Positions 61,620 through 64,000 of a stretch of 64,000 nucleotides of DNA are shown piece by piece; the stretch's first letter is position 1, and every line of letters starts with the position of its first letter. Source of the DNA: an uncultured Hyphomonadaceae bacterium (GTDB lineage: Bacteria > Pseudomonadota > Alphaproteobacteria > Caulobacterales > Hyphomonadaceae); contig CAJXOF010000008.1 of assembly GCA_913057945.1 (NCBI GenBank), forward strand, positions 144,463 to 208,462. The letters are read 5' to 3'. A model generated the notes under the pieces. It was given only the letters and a program-made list of their open reading frames with translations. It ran no database searches and had not been told where the DNA came from. The translations under genes and the position numbers were made by a program.

Positions 61620-62303
61620 TCAGTCCGGCATCAGGCGGTAGCCGACGCCCCGCACGGTCTGGATGTGGATCGGCTCTTTCGGATTGGGCTCGATCTTGCG
61701 ACGCAGGCGCGTGACCTGCACATCGACGGAGCGCTCCATCCCCGCCGAGGTCAGAGAGGCCAGTTCCTCGCGACTCACCGGTTCGCCCGGATTGGATGCC
61801 AGTACGGTCAGCAATTGAAGCTCGGCTTCGGTCAGGCGAATGCGCGTGTCGCCTTCCTTCAGCTCGCCGCGCTGGGCGTTGAAGACAAGGCCCGACATTT
61901 CGACCTCTTCAGGCGGTGCGGCCTTGTGCGACCGGCGCAGGATCGCGGCGCAGCGCAGGGAGAGTTCTTCCGGCTCGAACGGCTTGGCCAGATAGTCGTC
62001 CGCGCCATGCTTCAGGCCTTCAATCCGGCTGGAGGTTTCGCCCTTCGCTGTCAGCAGCATGACCGGGCTTTCCCGGTTGCGGCCCTCCCGCATGGATTTC
62101 AGCAGGGACAGGCCGTCCTCGCCCGGCATCATGATGTCGAGAATGGCGAGATCGAACTCCATCGCGTCCATCAGCTTGCGCGCGCTTTCGGCCCCCGATG
62201 CGGAGGTCACGCGATAGCCCTCGCGCGTCAGGTAGCGTTTCAACAGGTCGCGAATGCGGTCGTCATCATCGACCACGAGAATATGAGCGGCATCCTGGGT
62301 CAT
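61620..62303 (-). CDS. OmpR-family response regulator (PetR-like)
   Basis: A 227-residue regulator with a receiver (VVDDDDRIRD; phospho-acceptor Asp in LAILDIMMPGEDG; Lys in DYLAKPFEPEEL) and a C-terminal winged helix (LTEAELQLLTVLASNPGEPV, SREELASLTSAGMERSVDVQ and VRGVGYRL). It resembles the alphaproteobacterial PetR/ OmpR group. It overlaps the MarR gene stop by four bases and is followed by the kinase. Confidence 0.92.
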   Translation of the reverse strand: MTQDAAHILVVDDDDRIRDLLKRYLTREGYRVTSASGAESARKLMDAMEFDLAILDIMMPGEDGLSLLKSMREGRNRESPVMLLTAKGETSSRIEGLKHGADDYLAKPFEPEELSLRCAAILRRSHKAAPPEEVEMSGLVFNAQRGELKEGDTRIRLTEAELQLLTVLASNPGEPVSREELASLTSAGMERSVDVQVTRLRRKIEPNPKEPIHIQTVRGVGYRLMPD

Positions 62304-62767
62304 TTGACGAGCGCATCCATCACTTTCCTTGCCCCTTCAACCGCATCCGGCCCCGCCGCGCGATAGGCGAGACGCAGCCGCTCCCTCAAGACGATGGTGA
62401 TCTGGGTGGTCAGCGTCGTGCCGGCATCCGACAGGGTGAGGGCACGGCGGCGTTTGTCGCTCGCCTGTTCACGCTCGCGTTCGATCAGGCCGCGCTTGTC
62501 CAGTTCCCCAATGATCCGGGCGAAAGTGGGCACCGTCATGCTCAGGGAATCGCGCAGATCGCCCACCGTCTGGCCGGGCGAATAGCGGATAGCCATGAGT
62601 ATTTGCAGCTCTGGCTTGCTCAGCCCTGCCTTGTGTCGGGCCTCTTCTGCGGCTCTCATCAGTTCGGCGCTGCCTGCCAGCAGGAGTCCGACACCTCTAT
62701 CAAGCTCCTGATCCATAAGGAAAAGGCGCGGATCGAAAGGTCTATTCAGGTTGACGTCAGGGGCCAT
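62300..62767 (-). CDS. MarR-family transcriptional regulator (PetP-like)
   Basis: A 155-residue winged-helix regulator. ADEARHKAGLSKPELQILMA is the first helix region, and GQTVGDLRDSLSMTVPTFAR-type plus LDKRGLIEREREQASDKRRR form the DNA-recognition and wing parts. The gene order MarR-OmpR beside ilvE matches the petP-petR arrangement known from alphaproteobacteria, hence the name as resemblance. It is divergent from ilvE with 55 bp between start codons, so it may regulate both directions. Confidence 0.9.
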   Translation of the reverse strand: MAPDVNLNRPFDPRLFLMDQELDRGVGLLLAGSAELMRAAEEARHKAGLSKPELQILMAIRYSPGQTVGDLRDSLSMTVPTFARIIGELDKRGLIEREREQASDKRRRALTLSDAGTTLTTQITIVLRERLRLAYRAAGPDAVEGARKVMDALVK

Positions 62768-62822
62768 GTTCTGAAATGAACGCGAAAATGCTATAAGTGC
62801 AAGCGAGGAGCGCTGAACTATT

Positions 62823-63701
62823 ATGTCTGCTTATGACGACCGCGACGGTTATATCTGGATGGATGGGGAATTCGTGCCGTGGCGGGACAGCAAGGTCCAC
62901 GTCCTGACGCATGCACTTCATTATGCCTCCTCCGTCTTCGAGGGCGAGCGGGCATATGGCGGCAAGATTTTCCGCTCGCTGGATCATTCCAGGCGTCTGC
63001 ACAATTCGGCCGAAATCATGGGCTTCAAAATCCCGTTTTCCGTGGATCAGGTCGAGCAGGCAAAGACCGAAGCCCTCGCCAAATCCGGCCTCGAAAGCGC
63101 CTATGTGCGGGCGCTGGCCTGGCGCGGCTCTGAAATGATGGGCGTATCGGCCCAGAACAACACGATCCACCTCGCGGTCGCCGTCTGGCATTGGGGCGAC
63201 TATTTTGCCGACAAGATGAAGGGCATCCGCCTGACCCATGCCCAGTGGCGCCGTCCGGCCCCGGACACCGCGCCCTGCCATGCCAAGGCCGCTGGCCTCT
63301 ACATGATCTGCACCCTGTCCAAGCATGCCGCTGAGCGCGATGGCTATGCCGACGCCCTGATGCTCGATTATCGCGGCCAGGTGGCCGAGGCGACCGGCGC
63401 GAACATCTTCTTCGTGCGCGATGGCGCCCTGCATACGCCGACCCCGGATTGCTTCCTCAACGGCCTGACCCGCCAAACGGCGATCAAGCTGGCCAGGGAG
63501 CGCGGCATCGAAGTGATCGAACGGGCGATCTTCCCGGACGAACTGTCGACCTTCTCGGAATGCTTCATCACCGGCAGCGCGGCGGAAATCACGCCGGTCG
63601 CTGAAATTGGTGAGCACCGATACAAGCCGGGCCAGATCTCCGAAGCCTTGGTCAATGACTACACGGCATTGGTCAATGGCCGGCTGGAGCTGGCGCTATA
63701 G
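62823..63701 (+). CDS. ilvE: Branched-chain amino acid aminotransferase
   Basis: Class IV PLP aminotransferase transferring amino groups for leucine, isoleucine and valine. 292 residues. GYIWMDGEFVPWRDSKVHVL and THALHYASSVFEGERAY are the family N-terminus; the PLP-lysine is in CHAKAAGLYM; EATGANIFFVRDGAL and FITGSAAEITPVAEI give the C-terminal PLP pocket. The ATG at 62823 is the only plausible start. It is 55 bp from the divergent MarR gene. Confidence 0.95.
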   Translation: MSAYDDRDGYIWMDGEFVPWRDSKVHVLTHALHYASSVFEGERAYGGKIFRSLDHSRRLHNSAEIMGFKIPFSVDQVEQAKTEALAKSGLESAYVRALAWRGSEMMGVSAQNNTIHLAVAVWHWGDYFADKMKGIRLTHAQWRRPAPDTAPCHAKAAGLYMICTLSKHAAERDGYADALMLDYRGQVAEATGANIFFVRDGALHTPTPDCFLNGLTRQTAIKLARERGIEVIERAIFPDELSTFSECFITGSAAEITPVAEIGEHRYKPGQISEALVNDYTALVNGRLELAL

Positions 63702-63769
63702 GCGGCACGGCGCAAGCTGTACGAAAAGTAATTGAGGCCGTCTCAGGCTGGCTGCTAGGGCTTTTGCCC

Positions 63770-64000
<231 letters not shown>

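Overview
The window reads as a chromosomal segment of a GC-rich alphaproteobacterium, most likely a Hyphomonadaceae-type marine bacterium (family level is inference). The evidence is the lptC-lptA-lptB-rpoN cluster with ptsN/hpf nearby, a serC leader RNA in front of serC-serA, a GTTC-N7-GTTC SOS box, an HWE-family histidine kinase, DUF2849 in the cysteine operon and a petP/petR-like pair beside ilvE. There are no rRNA or tRNA genes, insertion sequences, integrases or CRISPR arrays. One gene (4458-5978) is visibly AT-richer than its neighbours.

Layout. 1-8.9 kb: catalase (cut by the left edge), a DUF2383 protein, purA, an AT-rich von Willebrand A gene, a flavin monooxygenase, a PagL-like lipid A deacylase and a flavodoxin-fold quinone reductase. 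9-12.8 kb: serC-serA behind a structured leader, and a TauD-like dioxygenase. 12.8-22 kb: small membrane and lipid genes, an SDR, a second vWA protein, a fatty acid desaturase, an unrecognised four-TM protein, a thioesterase, then a nucleoside-salvage locus (cdd divergent from nucleoside hydrolase-ribokinase) and an S1/P1 nuclease. 22-26.2 kb: rnd-like, lptC, lptA, lptB, rpoN. 27-32 kb: an SOS-controlled Y-family polymerase, an M3 peptidase predicted to be a lipoprotein, ptsN and hpf. 32.4-37.8 kb: HWE kinase and response regulator, then the phage-shock locus: pspF divergent from a sigma-54-promoted operon of a 43-aa ORF, pspA, a 36-aa ORF, pspB, pspC and a 69-aa ORF. 37.8-41 kb: mnmC, a CsbD stress protein, two tandem GNAT paralogues and a YcgN protein. 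42.1-47.4 kb: sulfate assimilation (cysG, DUF2849, GST, cysI, DUF934, cysH). 47.4-54.5 kb: an RNA methyltransferase, rpoH, a GntA-like/DUF1989/YetF operon and a GGDEF-EAL protein. 54.6-64 kb: zapE-rhomboid, a receiver protein, an acyltransferase, a SRAP-domain protein lacking its catalytic Cys2, a GNAT-nitrilase fusion, a kinase/regulator/MarR cluster, ilvE and the start of a TonB-like gene with Pro-Glu repeats.

How it fits together. RpoN (22 kb), the bacterial enhancer-binding protein PspF (35 kb) and a sigma-54 promoter in front of the psp genes make a complete circuit; two similar 22-bp elements between pspF and that promoter are candidate PspF sites. Envelope themes recur (Lpt export, PagL, desaturase, acyltransferase, Psp, rhomboid), as do stress themes (catalase, RpoH, CsbD, SOS polymerase, HPF). 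The most notable observations are the two very small membrane ORFs inside the psp operon, the degenerate SRAP protein, the serC leader, and four convergent gene pairs that each share one CTAG as both stop codons.
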